Origin: Sphingobium cyanobacteriorum
GTDB taxonomy: Bacteria; Pseudomonadota; Alphaproteobacteria; Sphingomonadales; Sphingomonadaceae
Assembly (NCBI RefSeq): GCF_030580935.1
Contig: NZ_JAUQOM010000008.1
Coordinates: 124,001-188,000, forward strand
Length of the DNA stretch: 64,000 nt
Reading direction: 5' to 3'
In this document: positions 1 to 8,232 of the stretch, one piece after another
Numbering within the stretch: position 1 is the stretch's first letter
Layout of the letters: each line of letters opens with the position of its first letter
Position numbers and translations under genes: made by a program
The notes under the pieces: model-generated
What the model saw: the letters and a program-made list of their open reading frames with translations, nothing else
The model's database searches: none
Told to the model about the DNA's origin: nothing

Positions 1-135
1 AAGCAGGTGACTGCCTATGCCAAGGTCGACAATCTGTTCAACCGCGATCCGGCCAAGTCGCCCTTCTTCGTCAACCCGGCGCTGTATGACGTGGTGGGCC
101 GCATGTACCGCGCGGGCGTGCGCTTCCGCTTTTGA
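1..135 (+). CDS. TonB-dependent receptor, C-terminal end (partial)
   Basis: Only the last 44 codons are in the window; the gene starts upstream. The visible part contains the VDNLFNRDP-type segment common in the last beta-strands of TonB-dependent outer-membrane receptors, and the protein ends in RFRF, the terminal aromatic residue recognised by the outer-membrane beta-barrel assembly machinery. The protein would be an outer-membrane transporter for a siderophore, glycan or other large substrate; the substrate cannot be told from this fragment. A strong hairpin follows seven bases after the stop. The beta-helix protein downstream and the LacI-type regulator further on make a saccharide-related role possible, but this is inference. 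Confidence 0.75.
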   Translation, partial: KQVTAYAKVDNLFNRDPAKSPFFVNPALYDVVGRMYRAGVRFRF

Positions 136-141
136 TCGACC

Positions 142-174
142 GGGCAGGCCGGGTTGCACCGATCCGGCCTGCCC
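142..174 (+). terminator. Hairpin terminator after the receptor gene
   Basis: A perfect 11-bp GC-rich inverted repeat (142-152 with 164-174) encloses an 11-base loop, starting seven bases after the receptor stop codon. No clear T-run follows, so it may act as an intrinsic terminator of low U content or as a 3' stabiliser. Confidence 0.65.
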
Positions 175-347
175 CCATCTACTGGGGAGAGGATCATATG
201 AGACATTATGGCTTCATGATGCCAATGGCGGTTAACATCCCCCCGGCCGCCCTGCCGGCTGCCTCTCCCCCTTTTCCCGCGTTGATGGCGCGATAGTTTG
301 ACGGGCCATGGCATCATGGCCGTGGACATTGAAGGATCGGCCAGGAC

Positions 348-2483
348 ATGAAGCGGATGCGGCGGCTGAACTTGTGGCTGGGCCTGATCCTGAGCCTGTG
401 CCTGGGCAGCGGCATCGCCGGATGGGCGGGCCTGGCGACCGCGCAACTGCCGCCGCTGCCCGACATTCCCCGCGTCCTGCCGCCCGACCGATCCGATGGC
501 GGGCATTTCCGCGTGGTCATCCCCAATCGGCCCGACCCGGTGCCGCTGGTGCTGCACGTTTCCCCCGCAGGGTCGGATGCGGGCGACGGATCGGCCAGCC
601 GGCCCTTTGCGTCCCTGACGCGGGCGCAGCAGGCCGTGCGCGCGCTTAACCTGGACCATGACGTGACCATATCCCTGGCGGCAGGCACATACCGGCTGGA
701 CGCGCCACTGCGCTTCACCGCCAGGGATGGCGGCCAGAATGGCCACAGGGTACGATGGGAGGGCGCGGCGGACCAGCCCAGCATCCTGTCGGGTGGCGCG
801 CCAGTGACCGGCTGGCGACAGGTGGACAAGGCGCGCGACATATGGGCCGCCCGCGTCCCGGCGGGCAGCGATCCGCGCCAGTTGATCGTCGCAGGGCGAC
901 TGGCGCCACGCGCATCGGTTGAAATCCCGCGAACGGCGGTCGCCTTTCATCCCTGGGGGCTGGAAATCATGGACCCGGCCTGGCGCTTTCTGGCGCAACT
1001 GCCCGATCAGAAGCGGATCGAGGTGGAAGGCATGAGCTGGTTCACCCATCGCCATGCCATGGTGGACCATATCGAGGGCGACCGGATCGTGATGCAACAG
1101 CCGGGCTGGCGCAACAATCTGGTCGGATATGATACGATCGCGCGGCCGGTGTCGGCCGAAGTCGCGCGGATGTTCCTGGTGAACGCCCTGCCATTCCTGC
1201 GCGATCCGGGGCAATGGTTCGTCGATCCCAAAGCGGGCCAGCTTTATTACAAGCCCCGTCCGGGCGAGGATATGCACAAGATCGCGGTCATCCTGCCCCG
1301 CCTGGAGCATCTGCTGTCGATCGCGGGCAGCCAGGATGCGCCGGTGCGGGATCTGGAATTCCGCCGGTTGCAGTTCAGCCATACAAGCTGGCGCCAGCCA
1401 TCGGGACCGCAAGGCTATGCCAGCCAGCAAAGCGGGGCCTATCTGGCGGGCGAAGTGGCCGATTATCCCGCCGACCCGATACGTGATTGCAGTTGGGGCT
1501 GCTGGTCGTTCGAGCGGATGCGCAACCAATGGCGCCAGCAGCCCGCCGCCGTGCAGGTGGCGGCGGCACGGCGGATCGTCTTTGATGCGGATCGTTTCAC
1601 CCAATTGGGGCAAATCGCCCTGGGCATCGGCAATAACCCGGATGCCAATGCCAGCGGCGTCGGGCTGGGCGCGGCGGCGATCGAGGTGACGAACAGCGAA
1701 TTTGCCGATCTGGCGGGCGGGGCGATCATGGTGGGCGGCGTGCAGCCGGACGCGCATCACCCGTCCCGCCCGGACATGGGATTGCGTGATATCGTTATAC
1801 GCAACAACCGGATCGCGGGCATATCCCGCGATTACAAGGAACAGTCCGCCATCCTTGTCACCTATGCGTCCGGCACGCTCATCATGAACAACGATATCGC
1901 CGACACCCCCTATGACGGCATCGATGTCGGCTGGGGCTGGGGCGCGAACGATCCGGGCGGGAGCGCGGAATATGCGCGCAGGCAGCGCGGCTATTATGAT
2001 CAGCCGGGCAACATCGTCTATGACACGCCGACGACCCTGCGCGACACGGTGATCATGGGGAACCGGGTGAGCCGCGTGAAACAATGGTTCCCGGACGGCG
2101 GCGCCATCTATCATCTGTCGGCCGATCCGGGCGCGCTGATCGCGGAAAATTACATATCCGACATTGCCGGATCGGGCGGGATCGCGATCTATCTGGATGA
2201 AGGGTCACGCTATGTGACGGTGCGCAACAACGTCATCGATCGCGTGGGCGGCGTCTGGCTGAACCTCAACAGCCAGTCCCATATCGCGCCCAGGCGCACC
2301 GCGCTGGACAATGTCGCCACAGGCAACTGGTATAATAGCGGCAGGCTCAATGGCGAATGGAGCGACTATCTGAACAATCGCGCCTTCGACAATATCGCGG
2401 TGACTGGCGCGCAATGGCCAGCGGGGGCAAAGGATGTGATCGACAGGAGCGGGGTTCAGCGGGCACCGCCGGATCGGCGCTGA
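348..2483 (+). CDS. Exported right-handed parallel beta-helix protein
   Basis: A 711-residue protein with a classical signal peptide: basic MKRMRR start, hydrophobic stretch to about residue 30, likely cleavage after ATA before QLPP. After a short linker, residues about 65-120 hold the SPAGSDAGDGS and RPFASLTRAQ segment typical of secreted beta-helix (DUF1565-like/polysaccharide-lyase-like) proteins. The rest, up to about 690, is rich in the NN.I, G.AI and DNV repeats of a right-handed parallel beta-helix. Such proteins act in the periplasm or outside the cell on polysaccharides, but the family includes hydrolases, lyases and binding proteins, so no reaction is assigned. It follows the TonB-receptor tail, which fits a glycan-use role. 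A long ORF on the opposite strand across this gene is a codon-bias shadow. Confidence 0.75.
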   Translation: MKRMRRLNLWLGLILSLCLGSGIAGWAGLATAQLPPLPDIPRVLPPDRSDGGHFRVVIPNRPDPVPLVLHVSPAGSDAGDGSASRPFASLTRAQQAVRALNLDHDVTISLAAGTYRLDAPLRFTARDGGQNGHRVRWEGAADQPSILSGGAPVTGWRQVDKARDIWAARVPAGSDPRQLIVAGRLAPRASVEIPRTAVAFHPWGLEIMDPAWRFLAQLPDQKRIEVEGMSWFTHRHAMVDHIEGDRIVMQQPGWRNNLVGYDTIARPVSAEVARMFLVNALPFLRDPGQWFVDPKAGQLYYKPRPGEDMHKIAVILPRLEHLLSIAGSQDAPVRDLEFRRLQFSHTSWRQPSGPQGYASQQSGAYLAGEVADYPADPIRDCSWGCWSFERMRNQWRQQPAAVQVAAARRIVFDADRFTQLGQIALGIGNNPDANASGVGLGAAAIEVTNSEFADLAGGAIMVGGVQPDAHHPSRPDMGLRDIVIRNNRIAGISRDYKEQSAILVTYASGTLIMNNDIADTPYDGIDVGWGWGANDPGGSAEYARRQRGYYDQPGNIVYDTPTTLRDTVIMGNRVSRVKQWFPDGGAIYHLSADPGALIAENYISDIAGSGGIAIYLDEGSRYVTVRNNVIDRVGGVWLNLNSQSHIAPRRTALDNVATGNWYNSGRLNGEWSDYLNNRAFDNIAVTGAQWPAGAKDVIDRSGVQRAPPDRR

Positions 2484-2551
2484 ACACACAGACCCTTTCA
2501 CCGGGCCATGCTATATGATAGCGCTCCCAGATACTCAGGGGAGGGCCTAAG

Positions 2552-3892
2552 ATGGGCGATGACGTGGCATCCTTGCTCGCGGGCATATTGGCCCCGCATG
2601 GGCCGGCGGTGGCGGCTAAGGCGTTCAGCTACACGCCCGGCGACTATAGCGTGCACTTCTTTCTGCAACTCGCGCTGATCATCGCCACCTGCCGCGGGGT
2701 GGGCTGGCTGGGCCGCACCTATCTGGGCCAGCCGCAGGTGGTGGGCGAAATGATCGCCGGCGTCATCCTGGGCCCGTCGCTCTTCGGGCTGGTGGCGCCC
2801 GGTTTGCAGGCCATGGTTTTTCCCAAAGAAACGAGCAGCATCCTCTACGCCGGGTCGCAACTGGGCGTCTCGCTATATATGTTCCTGGTCGGCCTGACGC
2901 TGCGGCTCGATCATGTCCAGGCCAAGATGCGCAATGCCGCCATGGTTTCGGCGGCCGGACTGATGGCGCCGTTCCTGATCGCGATCATGATCACGCCCGC
3001 CCTGTTGCGCGTGCCCGGCCTGTTCACAGATGGCTTGGGACAGGCGCAGGCGACCCTGTTCCTGGGGGCCTGCATCGCGCTCACCGCCTTTCCGATGCTG
3101 GCCCGGATCATCAACGAACGTGGCCTGGCCGACAGTCCGCTCGGCACGCTGTCCCTGACCGCAGGGGCGTTTGACGATGCCGCATCATGGTGTGTCCTGG
3201 CGATCGTGCTGGCGCTGGCAGGCGGCGGGAGCGCGATCGCCGTGGTGGCGATCGGCGGGACGATCCTCTACGCCGCATTTCTGCTGCTGTTCGGACGCAG
3301 ATTGCTGGCGCCGCTGGGGCGGGCGGTCGAGGCGCGGGGCGCCATGAGCACGACCATATTGGCGATCACGCTGGCGCTGTTCTGCCTGTCGGCCTTCATC
3401 ATGGACGCCATTGGCGTTCACGGGATATTCGGCGGCTTCATCCTGGGCGTGTTCATGCCGCGCGGGCTGTTCGCGGAGGAACTGAAGGCGAAGGTCGAGC
3501 CGATCGCCGTTGTGCTGTTGCTGCCGATCTTCTTCACCTATTCCGGGTTGAACACGCGGTTCGACGTGATGAACTCGCTGGCCTTCCTGACGATCGCGCT
3601 GGGCCTGCTGATCGCCTCCATCGCCGCGAAGTTCGGCGCATGTTATCTGGCCGCCCGCCTGTCGGGCGAGGACCGGCATACCGCCCTGGGTATCGGTGCG
3701 CTGATGAATTCACGCGGACTGATGGAACTGATCATCGTCAACATCGGCATTCAGAAAGGGATCATCCAGCCGGCGCTGTTTTCCATGCTGGTGCTGATGG
3801 CGATCGTGACCACGATGATGGCCGGTCCCCTGTTCGAACTATTCTACGGCCGGCATGCAAGGTCGATAAAGCATCTGAATTCAGTCACTTGA
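2552..3892 (+). CDS. CPA2-family cation/proton antiporter
   Basis: A 446-residue polytopic inner-membrane protein with about 12 hydrophobic segments, starting 13 bases after a GGGGAGG ribosome site. It carries the Na+/H+ exchanger (KefB/CPA2-like) signature: the QPQVVGEMIAGVILGPS stretch near residues 65-85, FLVGLTLRLD near 110-120, and FDDAASWCVLAIVLAL near 205-225, where paired aspartates mark the ion-binding site. It probably exchanges K+ or Na+ for H+. No C-terminal RCK/TrkA regulatory domain is present, so it is the short membrane-only form. It stands between the beta-helix gene and a convergent LacI-type regulator and has no visible link to the catabolic genes downstream. Confidence 0.85.
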   Translation: MGDDVASLLAGILAPHGPAVAAKAFSYTPGDYSVHFFLQLALIIATCRGVGWLGRTYLGQPQVVGEMIAGVILGPSLFGLVAPGLQAMVFPKETSSILYAGSQLGVSLYMFLVGLTLRLDHVQAKMRNAAMVSAAGLMAPFLIAIMITPALLRVPGLFTDGLGQAQATLFLGACIALTAFPMLARIINERGLADSPLGTLSLTAGAFDDAASWCVLAIVLALAGGGSAIAVVAIGGTILYAAFLLLFGRRLLAPLGRAVEARGAMSTTILAITLALFCLSAFIMDAIGVHGIFGGFILGVFMPRGLFAEELKAKVEPIAVVLLLPIFFTYSGLNTRFDVMNSLAFLTIALGLLIASIAAKFGACYLAARLSGEDRHTALGIGALMNSRGLMELIIVNIGIQKGIIQPALFSMLVLMAIVTTMMAGPLFELFYGRHARSIKHLNSVT

Positions 3893-3981
3893 TCGACGGC
3901 CCTGCGTAATATTCCTAAAGCGGAAAATGACGCATGGGTCATATGTGCACAGGGTTATCATTCCGGCGGCCTGGCCCTTGT

Positions 3982-4995
3982 TCAGCTTGATTCCCGGATC
4001 ACGAGTTCGGGTGCGAACTGGACCGATTGTGCCGTTTCACCCGCCAGGCGACGGCACAGCAATTCGACCAGCAGGGCCGCGCCGCGCCGGATATCCTGCC
4101 GAACGGTGGTCAGCGGCGGATTGGACATTTGCGCCAGCGGCACGTCATCGAAACCGATCACCGAAAGCTGTTCGGGCACGCGCATATCCTGTTCGGCGGC
4201 CGCGGCGATGACGCCCATGGCCGTCACGTCGGACGCGGCGAAGATGCCGTCGGGGCGATGGCCCGCTGCAAAATAGTCCGTTGCGGCCCGATAGCTGGCC
4301 TCCGGCGTCACATGCGCGTGCACCAGTTCGACCCGGTCCCGCGCATCGGCGGGCAGGGCGGACAGGAAACCTTGATAGCGGGCGGCGAATTCCGGCACCG
4401 ACACATTGCCGAAAAAGGCCAGCGACCTGCGGCCCCGCGCCAGCAGATGCGTGGCAGCCAGCGCGCCGCCGGCCATATTGTCCGTGCCAACGGTCAGATA
4501 CTGGTTGCGCGCGCCATAAGCACCCCAGATGACCAATGGCTGATAATGGCTGGCGGTCCGGTCCAGCACGGCGCTCTGGTTGGACTGGCCGATGATGATG
4601 ACACCATCCGTCCGCCCGGCGCGGATGAAGCTGTCAAGCCAGTCCTCGCCATCGGGAAGGACACGGGACAGCAGCAGATCATAACCGCGCTCGGCCAGTT
4701 CATCCGCCAGAAAACCCAGCATCGCCATGAAGAAGGGATCGGACAGATGCTGTCCCCGCTCATGCCCCAGGGGCAGCAGGACAGCGACCGCGCCAGTGCG
4801 GCCCAGCCGCAGATTCTGGGCGGCGACATTGATCCTGAAACCGTGCCTGGCGGCCAGTTCCTGGATTCGCCGTCGCGTATCCTTGTTGAGCGCCCCTTTC
4901 GATGTCAGCGCGCGCGATACCGTCGATACCGAAACGCCCGCGATTTTCGCCAGGTCGGTTATGCTGCGGACAGGGTCGTCATGATGATCCGTCAT
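3982..4995 (-). CDS. LacI/GalR-family transcriptional regulator
   Basis: A 337-residue protein. Residues about 11-35 form the LacI helix-turn-helix and hinge start (ITDLAKIAGVSVSTVSRAL), followed by a periplasmic-binding-protein-like effector domain from about 65 to the C-terminus, with the usual VIGFDDVPLAQMSNPPLTTV segment near 275-295. Length matches the family. It most likely represses a sugar-uptake or glycan-degradation operon and is released by a sugar or sugar phosphate. Its natural target could be the receptor and beta-helix genes to its left, or genes lost from its right where an IS3 remnant now lies. The effector is unknown. Confidence 0.88.
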   Translation of the reverse strand: MTDHHDDPVRSITDLAKIAGVSVSTVSRALTSKGALNKDTRRRIQELAARHGFRINVAAQNLRLGRTGAVAVLLPLGHERGQHLSDPFFMAMLGFLADELAERGYDLLLSRVLPDGEDWLDSFIRAGRTDGVIIIGQSNQSAVLDRTASHYQPLVIWGAYGARNQYLTVGTDNMAGGALAATHLLARGRRSLAFFGNVSVPEFAARYQGFLSALPADARDRVELVHAHVTPEASYRAATDYFAAGHRPDGIFAASDVTAMGVIAAAAEQDMRVPEQLSVIGFDDVPLAQMSNPPLTTVRQDIRRGAALLVELLCRRLAGETAQSVQFAPELVIRESS

Positions 4996-5424
4996 GTCCC
5001 ACTGCCTAAGCTACCGGAGGACGGCGGGCAATCCGCTGCAAAGCGGGACGACGCATCAAATGTCGCGCAGGCCCGCCGGCATGGCACGCAGGGCCATCAG
5101 CAGATCGTGCAGTGCGGCAGGCAGGACGCGCGCGCCCTGGTCAGGACGCGGGGATGCCCACTGGCGGGATGAGGGGGGATGATGCTAAGATAAAATCATA
5201 TGGATGGCATGCATCTCCATGATATGATGCCGTTTGATGTGATTGCCGGGTCAGCGCAATGCGCGGGGAGGACCAGGCAGCAAAGAGGCGTCATCGGCGA
5301 AGGTCGAGCATTTCCGGCCCCAGATAAATCGATAAAAATATATGATATGTTAAATCTTTCAGGCCGCTGTTTGGTACAAGTATAACACAACGTCGAAAAA
5401 TTCGAGATATTTTGAAGTTGCCAT
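4996..5424. other. Intergenic region between LacI regulator and IS3 remnant
   Basis: About 430 bases without a convincing gene. The part next to the IS (about 5330-5424) is clearly AT-rich compared with its surroundings. It includes a TTTGGTACAAGTATAACAC stretch at 5374-5392 that could be a promoter or LacI-type operator. Short ORFs here have no recognisable content. It may be the truncated upstream region of a gene that the IS or a later rearrangement removed. Confidence 0.4.
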
Positions 5425-5450
5425 TGAACCGCGCCGGGATTGCCGGAGGC
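5425..5450 (+). repeat. Left terminal inverted repeat of the IS3 element
   Basis: These 26 bp are the exact reverse complement of 6422-6447. Confidence 0.92.
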
Positions 5451-5477
5451 CCTAACTCCTGAGAGGAAGGGTCTACG

Positions 5478-6408
5478 ATGAGCAAGACGACGAACAAGTT
5501 TGCGCCGGAGGTGCGCGATCGAGCGATCCGGATGGTGCTGGATCACGAGCGGGATCATCCATCGCGCTGGGCAACGGTTGTATCGATTGCCGAGAAGATC
5601 GGCTGCTCGTCGCCGACGCTGCATGAATGGGTGAAGAAAGCTGAGGTCGACAGCGGCAAGCGCGCGGGCGTTCCTATTCGCCGAGAACTTCGCGGTCTAC
5701 GGCGTGCGCAAGGTCTGGCGGCAGATGATGCGGGAAGGCTTTCCGGTCGCCCGCTGCACAGTCGCGCGGTTGATGCGCGAGATGGGCTTGGCAGGGGTGA
5801 TCCGGGGCAAACCGGTGCGCGCAACGATCAGTGACAAGGCGGCGCCATGCCCTCTCGATCACGTCAACCGCAGGTTCTACGCACCAGCACCGAACATGCT
5901 GTGGGTGTCGGACTTCACCTGCGTCGCGACCTGGGCGGGGTTCGTCTATGTTGCCTTCGTTATCGATACCTATGCTCGGCGGATTGTCGGTTGGCGAGCC
6001 AGCAGAACGGCCCATGCCAGCTTCGTGCTCGATGCTCTGGAACAGGCGCTTCACGATCGACGGCCGGCCCATCGGGGCGGTCTCATCCATCATAGCGATC
6101 GCGGGTCGCAATAGGTCTCCATCAAGTACACCGAGCGCCTCGCCCAAGCTGGGATAGACCCCTCGGTCGGCAGCGTCGGTGATAGCTACGACAACGCTTT
6201 GGCCGAGACGATCAATGGCCTTTACAAGGCCGGGGTGATCCACAGGCGTGGACCATGGCGCAGCTTCGAAGCCGTCGAATATGCCACGCTCGAATGGGTC
6301 GACTGGTTCAACCATCGTCGGCTGCTGGAGCCCATCGGCAACATCCCGCCTGCCGAAGCCGAAGAACAATATTATGCTGCCGCAGACAACATCGATATGG
6401 CAGCGTGA
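5478..6408 (+). pseudogene. IS3 transposase OrfA-OrfB, deleted and stop-interrupted
   Basis: OrfA starts at the ATG at 5478 and reads a normal helix-turn-helix segment ([23 protein letters not shown]) to about residue 66 (GKRAGV). The sequence then jumps at about 5670-5677 into the middle of OrfB in another frame ([16 protein letters not shown]). So the end of OrfA, the frameshift window and the first part of OrfB are deleted. OrfB keeps the DDE catalytic core: WVSDFTCVATW (first Asp), HHSDRGSQ (second Asp) and YDNALAETING (Glu). It is cut by TAG at 6112-6114, where related elements have a codon for Tyr after SDRGSQ. It reads on in frame to TGA at 6406. The element cannot make its own transposase; the intact ends could still be mobilised in trans. 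Confidence 0.9.
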
Positions 6409-6421
6409 CTCACAACCCAAT

Positions 6422-6447
6422 GCCTCCGGCAATCCCGGCGCGGTTCA
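6422..6447 (+). repeat. Right terminal inverted repeat of the IS3 element
   Basis: 26 bp, the exact reverse complement of 5425-5450, and repeated without mismatch at 62039-62064. The last three bases (TTC then A, read as TCA) supply the stop codon of the EthD gene on the minus strand. Confidence 0.92.
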
Positions 6448-6825
6448 GATCGCCAAAGGAATAATCTCTCGCTCGACTGCGTAGAACAGCGGCGAATTAG
6501 GAAGATCGATAAAGCGTCGCTCGTCTTCGAGCAGGGCTTTCCCGGCGCGGCGCGCCTCGGGCTTGTCGTTCAGGGCCAGCATCGCATCGACATTATCGTA
6601 CCAAAGCTGCGCGACGCCGTCATAGGGCGCGACCTCACCCCGCCGGGCATCCAGCGCGGGCTGCAATTGGGGATGCGCGAAGGAATGGCTTTGAACATAG
6701 CGACGAATGCCCAGCGCCGCCGCATGTTCACGCACAAGGGGCGCATGTTTGTCGTACCAGTAGGCCTGAAACTCTTCCTGTGACAGGCCCGGCAAGCGAC
6801 GAAGGCAGAAAAGGATTTTGATCAT
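6445..6825 (-). CDS. EthD-domain protein, 3' end formed by the IS
   Basis: A 126-residue dimeric alpha/beta-barrel (EthD/DABB-like) protein. It begins MIKILFCLRRLPGLSQEEF, followed by AYWYDKHAPLV, the usual WxxxHxPL EthD signature, and a DGVAQLWYDN segment. EthD-type proteins sit beside many aromatic, ether and terpenoid catabolic genes; most have no proven reaction. The ATG at 6825 is preferred over an upstream in-frame start because homology-like sequence begins there. The stop codon TGA is the last three bases of the IS3 inverted repeat, so the natural C-terminus has been replaced. Given the usual family length, at most a few residues are lost. It lies 83 bases downstream of the reductase gene, likely in one operon. 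Confidence 0.75.
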   Translation of the reverse strand: MIKILFCLRRLPGLSQEEFQAYWYDKHAPLVREHAAALGIRRYVQSHSFAHPQLQPALDARRGEVAPYDGVAQLWYDNVDAMLALNDKPEARRAGKALLEDERRFIDLPNSPLFYAVEREIIPLAI

Positions 6826-6908
6826 TCGTGCATCCTTTAGAGAATGCAGACGGCGTATCCGTCTAAACGGCCGTCCGCGCGGATTTTTGACAATATCGTC
6901 GCTGACCC

Positions 6909-7928
6909 TCAAGGCTCCGGCGAAATCTTCACCATGAGCTTGCCGTCATGGTTGCCGGTGAAAAGACGTTCCAGCGCGGACGGCGCATTCTCGATCCCAT
7001 CGACGACATGGTCCTTCCAGCGGATGCGTCCCTCTGCGATCCATTGCGACAGATCGGCGATGGCTTCGCGCGCGCGCGGGAAATAATCGATGACGATAAA
7101 GCCGCGAATGGTCAGCCGCTTCATCAGAACTTGACCGAAATCGGTGGGGCCGGCCAAGGGCCCGTCGGCATTGTAGCCCGATATCATGCCGCACAGTGCC
7201 ATGCGGCCATGTTTGGCCATTCGTGAAAAGACCGCGTCCATGATCGGACCGCCGACATTTTCGAAGTTCATGTCGATGGCATCGGGGCAGTGCCGGTCCA
7301 ATGCCGCGCCGACATCTTCATTCTTATAGTCGATGGCCGCATCGAATCCGAGCTCATTGGTGAGCCAGCGGCATTTGGCTTCCCCGCCTGCAATGCCGAC
7401 AATGCGGGCGCCCTTGATCTTTGCGATCTGCCCTACGATCGACCCCACCGCGCCCGCAGCCGCCGACACGACCAGCGTTTCGCCTTCCTTGGGATCGCAG
7501 ATGTCGAGCAGGCCGAAATATGCGGTCATGCCGGTGCTGCCGAGCACCGACATATAAGCCGTCAGCGGCACGCCCGGCACGGTGCGCACACGGCTGGTCA
7601 TCTTTTCGTGCGTGACAGTGTAAAGCTGCCAGCCCGCATCGCCTGGCATGACGATATCGCCTGCGGCGAAGCGCGATGACCGGCTTTCCTCGACCACGCC
7701 GATCGTGCCGCCACGCATGACGTCGCCGATCCCGACAGGGGGCAGATATTGTTCGCGATCGCTCATCCAAAGGCGGTTGGTGGGATCGAGCGAGAGGTAA
7801 ATGTTGCGGACCAGTATCTCGCCGTCCGCCAGCGGGCGGACCGGCGCTTCCTTTAGCGTGAGATCCGTTGCGGCGACCGCGCCGTCCGGGCGATTGTTGA
7901 GAACCCATTGACGATTCATCTGAGCCAT
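6909..7928 (-). CDS. NADPH-dependent MDR reductase (CurA/2-alkenal reductase type)
   Basis: A 339-residue zinc-free medium-chain reductase/dehydrogenase. It shows the LSLDPTNRLWMSD segment (about 45-60), the MRGGTIGVVEES region and the GSTGMTAYFGLLDI stretch before the cofactor fold, with AAAGAVGSIVGQIAK (about 155-170) as the NADPH-binding AxxGxxG. There are no structural-zinc cysteines. Relatives (CurA, leukotriene B4 12-hydroxydehydrogenase, 2-alkenal reductase) reduce the double bond of alpha,beta-unsaturated ketones or aldehydes in the cytosol. It is the first gene of a two-gene minus-strand unit with the EthD gene and is divergent from the SDR/alcohol dehydrogenase pair. The substrate is not known; a ketone or aldehyde intermediate of the island's pathway is likely. 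Confidence 0.85.
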   Translation of the reverse strand: MAQMNRQWVLNNRPDGAVAATDLTLKEAPVRPLADGEILVRNIYLSLDPTNRLWMSDREQYLPPVGIGDVMRGGTIGVVEESRSSRFAAGDIVMPGDAGWQLYTVTHEKMTSRVRTVPGVPLTAYMSVLGSTGMTAYFGLLDICDPKEGETLVVSAAAGAVGSIVGQIAKIKGARIVGIAGGEAKCRWLTNELGFDAAIDYKNEDVGAALDRHCPDAIDMNFENVGGPIMDAVFSRMAKHGRMALCGMISGYNADGPLAGPTDFGQVLMKRLTIRGFIVIDYFPRAREAIADLSQWIAEGRIRWKDHVVDGIENAPSALERLFTGNHDGKLMVKISPEP

Positions 7929-8232
7929 CGTTTCTTCTTTCTTATTCGTCCAAGCGGTGGGTCGGATAGGATAGCGCGCTCACAACAGGCCCGATTGCGC
8001 ATCTGCGTCGTCCGATTCCATTTAAGTTATCGACTAAACATGGATGAGGTCAACCGCTCCGCTAGAAAAAGCTGGGAACGGCCCTCCGGCCTCAATGTCT
8101 CTGGGGACGGATTGCCCGGCGGTTTACGCAAAGCCATATGGCCAGGACGAGTTCTTAAGCGATCGGATAATTGACCATTGATCACGACGCGTTATCCGTG
8201 CACCTATCCGCTTCGGAGAACAGGAGGAACGG
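7929..8232. promoter_or_regulatory. Divergent promoter region (MDR reductase / SDR)
   Basis: 304 bases between two divergently transcribed units. No gene is supported. The right end has a strong AGGAGG ribosome site (8221-8226) for the SDR. Promoter boxes are not clear enough to place. Confidence 0.5.

Larger units (their letters stand above)
5425..6447 (+). mobile_element. IS3-family insertion sequence (internally deleted, inactive)
   Basis: A 1023-bp element bounded by perfect 26-bp terminal inverted repeats (5425-5450 and 6422-6447, starting TGAACCGCGCC). Inside are pieces of the two overlapping transposase frames typical of IS3 elements. It is about 300 bp shorter than a usual full-length element because the end of orfA and the start of orfB are missing. 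Flanking bases (CAT on the left, GAT on the right) do not form a direct repeat, so no target-site duplication is visible. That suggests rearrangement after insertion. The right end exactly abuts the EthD gene, and a second copy of this end lies at 61998-62064. Confidence 0.9.

Noticed and set aside
15..2114. A 699-codon open frame on the minus strand
   Set aside because: It is the shadow of the beta-helix gene and continues across the receptor tail and terminator. Its sequence is low-complexity, Arg/His/Pro-rich, without domains.
4027..5172. A 381-codon plus-strand open frame
   Set aside because: Antisense to the LacI-type regulator, which has a complete helix-turn-helix and effector domain.
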